Shown here: one piece after another, positions 9,085 to 16,933 of the stretch
How the letters are laid out: each line of letters starts with the position of its first letter
Position numbering within the stretch: the stretch's first letter is position 1
Notes under the pieces: model-generated
Databases searched by the model: none
What the model saw: the letters and a program-made list of their open reading frames with translations, nothing else
Told to the model about the DNA's origin: nothing
Translations under genes and position numbers: made by a program
From: Novosphingobium sp. 18050
GTDB taxonomy: Bacteria; Pseudomonadota; Alphaproteobacteria; Sphingomonadales; Sphingomonadaceae
Length of the DNA stretch: 64,000 nt
Direction of reading: 5' to 3'
Assembly (NCBI RefSeq): GCF_902706195.1
Contig: NZ_CACSJO010000005.1
Coordinates: 124,001-188,000 of the forward strand

Positions 9085-9804
9085 ATGACCGAGATGTTCG
9101 ACATTGTCGAATGCGTCCATGACGGCGCGACCCTGACAGGCCGCATCGCCCGGCCTCGGACCGCAGGCCCGCATGCCGCCGTCCTCATGTTTCCCGGCGC
9201 GACGGGGCCCGGCCCCAGCTTCGACCACGCCGTGCGCGAACTTGCCGCCCTCGGCTACCTCGCGGTTTCTATCGACATGTACGGACGCGGCGCCGACACG
9301 TCCTCTCCGCAAGCCGCCGGCGCCCATTTCGCCGACCTCATGGCCCGGCCTGAGGTCTTGCGCGCCCGCGTCATCGCCTGGTTCGACACGGTCCGCACAA
9401 TCCCAGGGGTAGACCCCGCGCGGATCGGGGCGATCGGCTACTGCTTCGGCGGAAAATGCGTGCTGGAACTTGCCCGCAGCGGCGCGGCAGTTGCTTGCGT
9501 GTCGAGCTTTCACGGCCTGCTTTCCACTCATGCGCCCGCCCAGCCCGGAGAGGTCACGGCCCGCATCGCGGTATGGAGCGGCGGGCGCGATCCCTATGCC
9601 CCGATCACCGAATTCGACGCCCTGCGCGCCGAACTCGATGCAGCCGGGGCCGACTACCACGCAACGCTTTTCGCGCAGGCCCGCCACGCCTTCACCGACC
9701 CCGACCATGACGGTATCGCCGAGGGGATCGCCTATGACCTGACGGCACATCGCATTGCCTGGAGCGGCACTCTGGCCCTGCTCGACGTGACCCTGACGGC
9801 ATGA
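9085..9804 (+). CDS. Dienelactone hydrolase family protein
   Basis: A 239-residue cytoplasmic alpha/beta hydrolase of the dienelactone hydrolase family. The nucleophile is cysteine, in GYCFGGKC, as in true dienelactone hydrolases, with an Asp in SGGRDPY and a His in QARHAFTDP. The family opens lactone rings or hydrolyses esters; several members act in aromatic ring-cleavage pathways. Here it is separated from the TonB receptor by 348 bp and may belong to the first catabolic block. The substrate cannot be named. GCGGAGAG precedes the ATG. Confidence 0.82.
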   Translation: MTEMFDIVECVHDGATLTGRIARPRTAGPHAAVLMFPGATGPGPSFDHAVRELAALGYLAVSIDMYGRGADTSSPQAAGAHFADLMARPEVLRARVIAWFDTVRTIPGVDPARIGAIGYCFGGKCVLELARSGAAVACVSSFHGLLSTHAPAQPGEVTARIAVWSGGRDPYAPITEFDALRAELDAAGADYHATLFAQARHAFTDPDHDGIAEGIAYDLTAHRIAWSGTLALLDVTLTA

Positions 9805-9815
9805 TCGGCTGAACA

Positions 9816-9832
9816 GGTGTTACAATTACACC
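9816..9832. promoter_or_regulatory. Inverted repeat upstream of the receptor promoter
   Basis: GGTGTTACAATTACACC has 5-bp perfect arms (GGTGT/ACACC) around an AT-rich centre. It lies just after the dienelactone hydrolase stop and about 45 bp upstream of the predicted -35 box. It could be an activator or repressor site; no U-run follows, so a terminator is less likely. Confidence 0.3.
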
Positions 9833-9874
9833 ACAAGACCAGATTAATTCGAATTCACGATGGGTATTTCCATA

Positions 9875-9903
9875 TTGTGAACTGAACCAGCGACAGTTAT
9901 TCT
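9875..9903 (+). promoter_or_regulatory. Predicted sigma-70 promoter of the TonB receptor
   Basis: A -35 box TTGTGA (9875-9880) and a -10 box TATTCT (9898-9903) are separated by exactly 17 bp. Each matches the consensus at four of six positions. Transcription would start near 9910. Confidence 0.4.
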
Positions 9904-9912
9904 TGCAAACAT

Positions 9913-9927
9913 GTACGGAAACCGTAC
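9913..9927. promoter_or_regulatory. Candidate repressor operator at the receptor start site
   Basis: GTACGGAAACCGTAC is a perfect inverted repeat with 6-bp arms and a 3-bp centre. It lies over the first bases expected to be transcribed from the promoter at 9875-9903. This is a classic place for a TetR- or GntR-type repressor. No such regulator gene is adjacent. Confidence 0.45.
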
Positions 9928-10152
9928 CGTTTACACAGTTTGAGAACGGATGCCGGACAACCGGCACAAGGGGGAGGGGACAAGTACTGGGGCGTCACAC
10001 GCTTGTTCGTCCAGCCATTGGACGAGCGCGCACAGGCGACCAGAATCCATCACCAAGACACACGATCGCACTGGCGCGGACCGGAAAATCGGCCGCCTCG
10101 GAAAATCGCTTGGCCGACAATGAGAACACAGTTTCCGGAGGAGAGGAAAAAC

Positions 10153-12708
10153 ATGATTGCAACGAATTTCAGGGGTGGAAATCTCAAGGCCGCGCTGATG
10201 CTGGGCGCCGCTTTTGCAGGCACTTCAGCAGCCGCGCCGGCCTTTGCGCAAAGCTCGGAGGCCCTTAATCCGGGCGACATCATCGTCACGGCCCGCCGTA
10301 CCGAAGAACGCCTTCAGGACGTTCCGATCTCAATGACCGTCTACAGCGGCGACCAGATCGAGAAACGCAACATCGCAGTGGCCTCCGACCTGGCGGCCTT
10401 CACGCCCTCGCTTTCGGTCAACACCCGCTACGGCCCTGAAAAGGCGACGTACTCGATCCGCGGCTTCAACCAGGATGCCTCGACCGCGCCTACCGTGGGC
10501 GTCTACTTCGCCGACGTCGTGGGTGTGCGTGCACAGGGCGGCACGGCGGGTGGCAACACCGTCGGCGCCGGCTCCTTCACCGACCTCCAGAACGTCCAGG
10601 TCCTGAAAGGTCCCCAAGGCACTCTTCAAGGGCGCAACACCACCGGCGGCGCCGTGATGCTAGTGCCTTCCAAGCCTACCGACGTTCTCGAAGCCTCGGT
10701 CGAGGGGACTTACGGCAATTACGACCAGCGCCGTGTCCAGGCCATGTTCAATGCTCCGCTGGCCGACACCTTCAAGGTCCGCGTCGCCATCGACCGCAAC
10801 GAGCGCGACGGCTACATGAAGAACCGTTCGGGCATCGGCCCCAAGGACTTCAACGACGTCAACTATTTCTACGGCCGCCTCAGCGTGGTCGCCGACCTGA
10901 CGCCGGAGCTGGAGAACTACACGATCTTCCACTACAGCCGTTCAAAGACAAACGGCTACGCCTCTCACTACGAGTTTTGCGACCGCAATCCGGGGGATCC
11001 GAGCACGATCGATCCGGCGACCGGCAAGAACTACCAAATCAGCCGCTACTACACGGCACTGGCCGCCTGCGACCAGATCGATCGACAGGCTGCGCGCGGA
11101 GATGGACCACTTGATGTCGAGGTCAGCAACGCCAATCCGGAAATCTTCCTCCGCACCTGGCAGGTCATCAACACCACCACCTGGCAGGCCAGCGACACGA
11201 TCACGCTGAAGAACATCGTCAGCTACGGCGAATATCGCGAACAGAGTGCATTTCAGCTCTACAGCGACAACTTCTTCGTCCCGAATACTGCCGTGACGCG
11301 CCGCTATGCCGCACGCGGTGGTCCTTTGCCCGGAGCTCGTTTCGACTACATCCAGCTCGGCACCCAGCCCGGCCATGACGCTGCGGCAGAATCCACCACT
11401 ACCGAAGAACTGCAGGTCCAAGGCCGCTCGGCCGATGGCAAGTTCAACTTCGTGGTCGGCGGCTACCTCGAATTCAGCCGCCCGATCGGCTTCAACCAAC
11501 AGCGGACTGGCATTTACGGAAACTGTGTTGACCCTGGCACCCTGGCTTGCGTCGGCGGCTTACCGTTGTCGACCGCTTCACTTATTCCAGGCGCCATCAT
11601 TTCGGAATCGCGCACCAAGCTGGATTTCGACAATCACGGTGTCTTCGCGCAGGGCACTTACAAGTTCACCGACAAGCTGGCACTCACCCTGGGCGGACGC
11701 TGGACCTTCGACAAGATCGACGGCTATTCGGAAAGCAACCGCTACGTCTTCGTAACGGTGCCCGGCATTGGTACGATCCCCGCGCAGCGGGTGTGCAACG
11801 ACAACCTTAACCATCCCACCGTCAACCTGCTCACCAACGGCGGCAATCTGGCCGCGTGCGGCACTCGGATCGTCAACAAATCCAACAAGCCTACCTGGCT
11901 GATCGACGTCGATTTCAAGCCGACGGCCGACACTCTGCTCTATGCCAAGTATGCGCGCGGCTATCGCCAGGGCACGGTGAACTTCACCAACCCCGGACTT
12001 GAAACCGCACTACCCGAAAAAGTGGACGCTTACGAAGTCGGCGCCAAGCTGACCTTCCGCGGCGCCCTGCCCGGCTACTTCAACGTCGCCGGCTTCTGGA
12101 ACGACTTCTCGAACCAGCAGGTCTTCGGTGCGCTGATCGCCAAGGAGGGCAGCGGGCTGGTCGGCGGCGCGGCGATCATCAACGCGGGCAAGTCTGTGAT
12201 CCGGGGGGTAGAGGTCGATGCAGGAATCTCGCCGTTCCACGGGCTGCGCCTCTCGGCGGGATATACCTACCTTGACACCAAGCTGAAGGAACTGGTCCCA
12301 CCGACCCTGCCCGCCAGCAGCCCGTTCGAGGCGGTCATTCCGCGCGGCACCATCGGCGGTGACCTCACGTATTCGCCCAATCACAAGCTTTCGATTTCGG
12401 GCGACTACTCGGTGTCGCTGGGCGAGAACGTGGGCGAGCTGAACTTCGGCGCGATCTTCACCTACACCTCCAACCAGCTGGTTGACGGCAACAACAAGAT
12501 CCCCGGCTACAGCCTGCTCAACCTCAACCTCGGCATCAGCGATGTGGGCGGCACCGGCTTCGACCTGACCGTGTTCGGCCAGAACGTGACCAACAAGCAC
12601 TACCGCATCACGTCGGGCGGCGGCTTCGAATCCTCGGGCATCGGCGATTTCATGTACGGCGTCCCCCGCGTGTATGGCCTGCGCCTGAAGTACGCCTTCG
12701 GCAGTTAA
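10153..12708 (+). CDS. TonB-dependent outer-membrane receptor
   Basis: An 851-residue TonB-dependent receptor, forming a plugged outer-membrane barrel that imports a ligand using TonB energy. The ATG at 10153 follows GGAGGAGAGGAAAA and opens a signal peptide ending in APAFAQ. The mature end carries the TonB-box-like DIIVTARRTEERLQDVP, then the plug domain (to about residue 170, with LKGPQGTLQGRNTTGG) and a long barrel. The C-terminus is RLKYAFGS. It lacks the extra signalling domain of FecA-type regulators. This type of sphingomonad receptor usually serves catabolic substrates, and its neighbours suggest uptake of the compound degraded by the CoA-transferase cluster. Confidence 0.88.
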   Translation: MIATNFRGGNLKAALMLGAAFAGTSAAAPAFAQSSEALNPGDIIVTARRTEERLQDVPISMTVYSGDQIEKRNIAVASDLAAFTPSLSVNTRYGPEKATYSIRGFNQDASTAPTVGVYFADVVGVRAQGGTAGGNTVGAGSFTDLQNVQVLKGPQGTLQGRNTTGGAVMLVPSKPTDVLEASVEGTYGNYDQRRVQAMFNAPLADTFKVRVAIDRNERDGYMKNRSGIGPKDFNDVNYFYGRLSVVADLTPELENYTIFHYSRSKTNGYASHYEFCDRNPGDPSTIDPATGKNYQISRYYTALAACDQIDRQAARGDGPLDVEVSNANPEIFLRTWQVINTTTWQASDTITLKNIVSYGEYREQSAFQLYSDNFFVPNTAVTRRYAARGGPLPGARFDYIQLGTQPGHDAAAESTTTEELQVQGRSADGKFNFVVGGYLEFSRPIGFNQQRTGIYGNCVDPGTLACVGGLPLSTASLIPGAIISESRTKLDFDNHGVFAQGTYKFTDKLALTLGGRWTFDKIDGYSESNRYVFVTVPGIGTIPAQRVCNDNLNHPTVNLLTNGGNLAACGTRIVNKSNKPTWLIDVDFKPTADTLLYAKYARGYRQGTVNFTNPGLETALPEKVDAYEVGAKLTFRGALPGYFNVAGFWNDFSNQQVFGALIAKEGSGLVGGAAIINAGKSVIRGVEVDAGISPFHGLRLSAGYTYLDTKLKELVPPTLPASSPFEAVIPRGTIGGDLTYSPNHKLSISGDYSVSLGENVGELNFGAIFTYTSNQLVDGNNKIPGYSLLNLNLGISDVGGTGFDLTVFGQNVTNKHYRITSGGGFESSGIGDFMYGVPRVYGLRLKYAFGS

Positions 12709-12717
12709 TTCAAAGGA

Positions 12718-12790
12718 GAACCCCGCGCGTGCCGAGTGCGCGGGGTTCGCACGAGACTTGAGCCACGCCCTCGTTCGGGCGTGGCTTTTT
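12718..12790 (+). terminator. Tandem hairpins and terminator after the TonB receptor
   Basis: The first hairpin pairs GAACCCCGCGC (12718-12728) with GCGCGGGGTTC (12738-12748). The second pairs AGCCACGCCC with GGGCGTGGCT (12761-12786) and is followed by TTTTTC. The second is a standard rho-independent terminator. Confidence 0.85.
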
Positions 12791-12814
12791 CATTTAATGG
12801 GGGACGAGCGATCC

Positions 12815-13936
12815 TTACCCCGCGCCAAGCAATCCGAAACTGTCGTGCCGCATCACCGCCTTGCCCAGCCGGTCGACGAACTGGACGATGATCGGAGGAT
12901 CGACCCGCCGCGTGATCGACCACAGGTAATAGCCGTAGGTCACCCCCTCGCGGTACTGCACCCAGGCGTCCTCCACGCCGGGCATCGCCATACCGTGGCT
13001 GCGCATCATCCCAAGGTATTCGACCAATAAGCGGCGCTCCTCGGCCTCTGCCACCTCGGTCGGCAAAACGGCATTGAGGTGATAGGCGACATCCAGGGCC
13101 CAGCCGCCACGCTGGAGCAATTGCCAGTCGATCACGCCAGTACCTCCCGCCTTACGGAACACGTTCCCGGCATGGGCATCCCCGTGGATCATGAACTGCG
13201 GCCGCGCGCCGTCACGCCGTGCCAGTTCCTTGATCGCCGCTGCAAGGTTCGCCGCGCTGCGTACGCGGGGACTGAGGTTTTCCCCGCGCGGACCGTCAAG
13301 CAGCTCCTGCAGCGCCTCGGGCGTGACGTAGCTCATCTGCGCCAGTTCCGCCGCGCGCGGGCGGATCCAGTCCGCGCCGCCAAGGAAGTCGCTGCGCGCA
13401 TGGAGCAGCGAAAGCTGGCCCAGGCTTTCCATCGCATCGTCTGCGCTGAACGGGTCAAGCGCCGAGCAGAACACCGCGCCATCGGCAATGAGATCGCGCA
13501 TGATAACCACCGCCTGCTGGTTCTCGCGGTCGATCACCGTCGCTGAGCATTCGGGAACCCGCACCGCGATCGTCGGCGCGACCTTGTTATAGAATTCCGC
13601 CTCCAGCACGCAGGTGGGTCCGCCCCGCGCCGTCATCGCATCCACATCGAGCAGGCCCTTGAGGCAAAAGCCCAGCCGCTCACCGTCGTCAAAGATCACC
13701 GCGAAGCGCACTTTGGTGGCGACGGTGCGAATCAGTTCTACCTGTTCGACCGCCGCGATTGCCCTGCCCCCCGCGATATCCGCCAGAGCCAGCGCCAGCC
13801 ACTGCGGGTCTAGTGCTTGGGCCAATGTTGCCGGAACCGTGATGTCCGGCTGTGACGGAACCTGCCTTTCGAGGGCTTTCGACATGCCTTCTCCCTTTCT
13901 CGATATCTCTTCCCTTGGCTTGACGTAATTCGCCAT
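12815..13936 (-). CDS. APH-like phosphotransferase family protein
   Basis: A 373-residue protein with the aminoglycoside phosphotransferase/choline kinase fold. The catalytic loop is HGDAHAGN and the metal-binding motif is GVIDWQ. The family phosphorylates small hydroxyl compounds. Chromosomal members in catabolic clusters are not normally resistance enzymes; some phosphorylate hydroxyacyl-CoAs. It is divergent from the CoA-transferase gene and shares a short promoter region with it, which hints at a role in the same pathway. Two starts are possible: 13936, preceded by AAGGATGG, and 13885, preceded by GGGAGAAGG. A second, unrelated-looking APH-like gene lies at 49784. Confidence 0.75.
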   Translation of the reverse strand: MANYVKPREEISRKGEGMSKALERQVPSQPDITVPATLAQALDPQWLALALADIAGGRAIAAVEQVELIRTVATKVRFAVIFDDGERLGFCLKGLLDVDAMTARGGPTCVLEAEFYNKVAPTIAVRVPECSATVIDRENQQAVVIMRDLIADGAVFCSALDPFSADDAMESLGQLSLLHARSDFLGGADWIRPRAAELAQMSYVTPEALQELLDGPRGENLSPRVRSAANLAAAIKELARRDGARPQFMIHGDAHAGNVFRKAGGTGVIDWQLLQRGGWALDVAYHLNAVLPTEVAEAEERRLLVEYLGMMRSHGMAMPGVEDAWVQYREGVTYGYYLWSITRRVDPPIIVQFVDRLGKAVMRHDSFGLLGAG

Positions 13937-14033
13937 TTCGGTCCATCCTTCGCAATAGAGAATTTATACGGTCACGTGAATGTCGTCGGAACGGCGCTGC
14001 ACAAGGACCGGAACCACGGGAGAGGCAGGGCCA

Positions 14034-15242
14034 ATGGGCAAGCCGCTGGAAGGCATCAAAGTCGTCGAAGTCGCGATGTGGGCTTTCGTGCCCGCCTGCG
14101 GCGGCATGCTCGCGGACCTCGGCGCGGATGTCGTCAAGATCGAGCCGCCCACCGGCGATCCCCTGCGCGGCCTGCAGATCGGCGGACTGGGAGCGGGCAG
14201 GATCGACTTCTCATGGGAAAGCTACAACCGGGGCAAGCGCTCGGTCACGCTCGACCTCAAGCAGGAGGCCGGGCGCGCGGTGCTCTACCGGCTGCTGAAG
14301 GACGCCGACGTGTTCCTCACCAACCTGCTCCCCCCGGCGCGGCGCGCGATGCGGATCGACGAGGACAGCCTGCGCGCCGCCTTCCCGCAGATCATCTACG
14401 CCAGCGGCAGCGCGCTGGGCCCGAATGGACCCGACTTTGAGAAAGGCGGCTACGATGCGATCACCTTCTGGGCGCGCGGCGGCATCTCTTCCTCGTTGAC
14501 CGAGCCAGATGCGGCGCACCCGGTCGGCCCGCCGGGGCCGGCATTCGGCGATACGCTGTCCGGCGCGATGCTGTCGGGCGCGGTCTGCGCCGCCATCGCC
14601 AAGCGTGCGCTGACGGGGGAGGCCACCAGCGTCGACGTATCGCTGCTCGGTACGGCGCTATGGTCGATGCAGCGCTATGTCTGCCAAGCGACGGCGGACG
14701 GGGTGCAGAAATTCCCCAAGCCAGCCGCCGACAAGCCAAACAACGTGCTGGTCAGCAACTACCGCACATCGGACGGCCGGTTTCTGGCGCTGTGCATGTT
14801 GCAGGCGGACAAATACTGGGCCCCGTTCTGCGAGGTCGCCGGCCGCAGCGACCTCGCCGCCGACCCGCGCTTTGCCGACGCCTGCGCGAGGCGCGAGAAT
14901 ATCGCGGCGTGCCATGCCGAAGTGAAGGCGCTGTTCGCCAGCAGATCGCTCGCCGAATGGAAGGAAATCCTCGGCCGTCAGCAGGGCCAGTGGGACGTCG
15001 TACAGGACGTGGGCGAGATGAAAGACGACCCGCAGGCGCAGGCCAACGGCTATCTCAAAAACATCGACTACGACGACGGCATGCAGATCCCGATGGTCGG
15101 CCTGCCGATGGTGTTCGACGGCCAGCCGCTGCCCTCCACCCGCTCCCCCGAACTGGGCGCGCACAGCGACACCGTGCTGGCAAGCCTGGGCTACAGCGAG
15201 GACGAGATCATCGACCTCAAGGTACAGGGGGTAGTGTTCTGA
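14034..15242 (+). CDS. Class III CoA-transferase (CaiB/BaiF family)
   Basis: A 402-residue family III CoA-transferase, which moves CoA between carboxylic acids. The N-terminus (GIKVVEVAMWAFVPACGGML, then DLGADVVKIEPPTGDPLR) is typical. The catalytic aspartate is expected in AFGDTLSGAM. The ATG at 14034 follows AGAGGCAGGG and is preferred to a start 18 codons earlier. The stop codon overlaps the DUF35 start by one base (TGATG), so translation of the pair should be coupled. In context it probably forms the CoA thioester that the downstream thiolase-like protein handles, possibly using a pathway product as CoA donor. Confidence 0.85.
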   Translation: MGKPLEGIKVVEVAMWAFVPACGGMLADLGADVVKIEPPTGDPLRGLQIGGLGAGRIDFSWESYNRGKRSVTLDLKQEAGRAVLYRLLKDADVFLTNLLPPARRAMRIDEDSLRAAFPQIIYASGSALGPNGPDFEKGGYDAITFWARGGISSSLTEPDAAHPVGPPGPAFGDTLSGAMLSGAVCAAIAKRALTGEATSVDVSLLGTALWSMQRYVCQATADGVQKFPKPAADKPNNVLVSNYRTSDGRFLALCMLQADKYWAPFCEVAGRSDLAADPRFADACARRENIAACHAEVKALFASRSLAEWKEILGRQQGQWDVVQDVGEMKDDPQAQANGYLKNIDYDDGMQIPMVGLPMVFDGQPLPSTRSPELGAHSDTVLASLGYSEDEIIDLKVQGVVF

Positions 15243-15643
15243 TGACCCAGCGCAAACTTCCGAAGCTGGAACCGGAAACCGCGGCCTACTGGACCTCCGG
15301 TGCGGACGGCGCCTTACGCATCCAGCGCTGTGCCGACTGCGGAACATACCAGCACCCACCCTTCCCCCACTGTTCGACATGCCACGGCGAGAGCGTCTCG
15401 CCCGAGGTGGTTTCCGGCAAGGGCCACCTCGCCAGCTTCACGATCAATTACGAGCCATGGCTACCCGGCTTGCCAGTGCCTTTCGTGTTCGGCGTCGTCG
15501 AACTGGCCGAGCAGGTGCAGCTTTACGTCTTCACCAACGTGCTGGCCGAGATCGACGCGGTGCGCGTGGGAATGCCCCTTACCGTGCAGTTCGAGCAGCA
15601 CGGCGACGTGTGGCTGCCCATGTTTCGGGAGGACGCCGCGTGA
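15242..15643 (+). CDS. DUF35 zinc-ribbon/OB-fold protein
   Basis: A 133-residue DUF35 protein (rubredoxin-like zinc ribbon followed by an acyl-CoA-binding OB fold). Four zinc ligands are visible in QRCADCGTYQHPPFPHCSTC (residues about 28-47). The OB-fold part includes GKGHLASFTI and PVPFVFGVVEL. DUF35 proteins work as obligate partners of thiolase-like enzymes, for example with steroid side-chain thiolases and Ltp2-type aldolases. Its last four bases overlap the GTG start of the thiolase-like gene, which supports a protein complex made in fixed ratio. Confidence 0.82.
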   Translation: MTQRKLPKLEPETAAYWTSGADGALRIQRCADCGTYQHPPFPHCSTCHGESVSPEVVSGKGHLASFTINYEPWLPGLPVPFVFGVVELAEQVQLYVFTNVLAEIDAVRVGMPLTVQFEQHGDVWLPMFREDAA

Positions 15644-16824
15644 CCCTGCTCCCCGAGAAACTCACCTGCATCACCGGCGCGGCGCAGTCCGAAGTCGGGC
15701 GCCCGTCGAAACGCACCGCGCTGCAACTGACCGCCGATGCCTGCCTCGCCGCCATCGCTGACGCAGGGCTCAGCCCCGGCGACATCGACGGCATCGCCAC
15801 CTATCCCGGCAAAAGCAGCGAAGGCGGCGGCATCGCGCCGGTCAGCCCGTCCGAAGCCGCCGCCGTGCTGGGCATCGAGCCACGCTGGATACTCGCCTCC
15901 GCCGAGGGGTTCAGCCACATGGCGCCGATCTTCAACGCGGTGACCGCCATCGCCTGCGGCCTCGCCCGCCATGTCGTGGTATTCCGCAGCGTTGCGCAGG
16001 CGCAGGCCCGGGCCGTCTCGCGCGCATCGACGCTGATGTCCGGCGCGCGTGAACGGGTGGACGGCAACAACGCCTGGACCGTCCCCTACGGTGCTCTTTC
16101 GCCGATCAACACCTTCGCCCTCTACGCGCAGGCCTACTTCGCGAAGTACGGCGCCACCGAGGCGCAGCTTGGCGCCATCGCCGTCAACAGCCGCGCCAAT
16201 GCCGCGCACAATGCCAACGCGATCTACCGTAAACCTCTGACGCTGGACGACTATCTGGCCAGCCGCGTCATATCCTCGCCGCTGCGGCTGTTCGACTGCG
16301 ATTCGCATATCGACGGCTCCACCGCGATCGTCCTCTCCCACCGCGATGCCGCGAAAGACCTGCGCAATCCGCCGCTCCACATCGAGGCGATGGGCATGGC
16401 GGTGGGTGGCCTGTGGGTGGGCCGCCACGAAGGCGACTTCACTTCGTTGCCCGCTGCCCACCGCGCGGGACGGATGCTGTGGGAACGCACAGACCTCGCT
16501 CCGCCCGACATGGACTGCGCACAGATCTACGACGGTTTCTCGATCCACGTCTGGATGTGGATGGAGGCGCTCGGCCTCGTCCCACCGGGGGAGGCCTGCC
16601 GCTTCGTCGAAGGCGGCACGCGCATCGCGCTGGACGGCGAACTGCCGCTCAACACCGGCGGCGGCCAGCTCTCGGCCGGGCGCTTCCATGGCTACGGGCA
16701 CATTCACGAAGCGACCGTCCAGCTATGGGGCCGAGGCAGCGAACGGCAGGTCAGAGACGCGAAGACCTGCGTGATTTCCAACGGCGGCTACGGTTACGGC
16801 GCGATGATCCTGCGGCGGGACTGA
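15640..16824 (+). CDS. Thiolase-like protein, Ltp2/SCP-x type, lacking the nucleophilic cysteine
   Basis: A 394-residue thiolase-fold protein starting at a GTG that overlaps the DUF35 stop (GTGA). The region where thiolases carry the acyl-accepting cysteine reads ASAEGFSHMAP (residues about 86-96), with no Cys. The C-terminal thiolase motif GHPxGATG is replaced by GYGHIHEATVQ, and NTGGGQLSAGR precedes it. These are features of Ltp2-like enzymes, which with a DUF35 partner cleave beta-hydroxyacyl-CoA side chains by retro-aldol chemistry rather than thiolysis. Tyrosines such as that in IYDGFSIHVW are candidate catalytic residues by analogy. The actual reaction is inferred from family and partner. 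Confidence 0.75.
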   Translation: MTLLPEKLTCITGAAQSEVGRPSKRTALQLTADACLAAIADAGLSPGDIDGIATYPGKSSEGGGIAPVSPSEAAAVLGIEPRWILASAEGFSHMAPIFNAVTAIACGLARHVVVFRSVAQAQARAVSRASTLMSGARERVDGNNAWTVPYGALSPINTFALYAQAYFAKYGATEAQLGAIAVNSRANAAHNANAIYRKPLTLDDYLASRVISSPLRLFDCDSHIDGSTAIVLSHRDAAKDLRNPPLHIEAMGMAVGGLWVGRHEGDFTSLPAAHRAGRMLWERTDLAPPDMDCAQIYDGFSIHVWMWMEALGLVPPGEACRFVEGGTRIALDGELPLNTGGGQLSAGRFHGYGHIHEATVQLWGRGSERQVRDAKTCVISNGGYGYGAMILRRD

Positions 16825-16884
16825 CCTGCTCGTTCCAGCCCCGGTTGACCGAATCATTCATAACTGCGATTATAGGTTCGCAAT

Positions 16885-16898
16885 TTCGAATTATCGAA
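16885..16898. promoter_or_regulatory. Inverted repeat before the amidohydrolase gene
   Basis: TTCGAATTATCGAA has perfect 5-bp arms around ATTA. It lies in an AT-rich 109-bp gap between the thiolase-like and amidohydrolase genes, 35 bp before the latter's ATG. It may be an operator of an internal promoter, so the cluster could be two transcripts. Confidence 0.3.
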
Positions 16899-16933
16899 TG
16901 GGCCGCAACGACGGCGCGAGAGGAGACTGGGAG

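Larger units (their letters stand above)
9805..10152. other. Non-coding regulatory region before the TonB receptor
   Basis: This 348-bp gap has no convincing gene. It is more AT-rich at its left end than its surroundings. It holds an inverted repeat (9816-9832), a sigma-70-like promoter (9875-9903) and a perfect inverted repeat at the predicted transcription start (9913-9927). The right end carries a strong ribosome-binding site (GGAGGAG) for the receptor. The untranslated leader would be about 240 nt. Confidence 0.5.

Noticed and set aside
9846..16892. A shared TTCGAATT motif before the TonB receptor (9848-9855) and the amidohydrolase (16885-16892)
   Set aside because: Eight bases in AT-rich DNA can match by chance. 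The surrounding symmetry differs, so I do not call a common operator.
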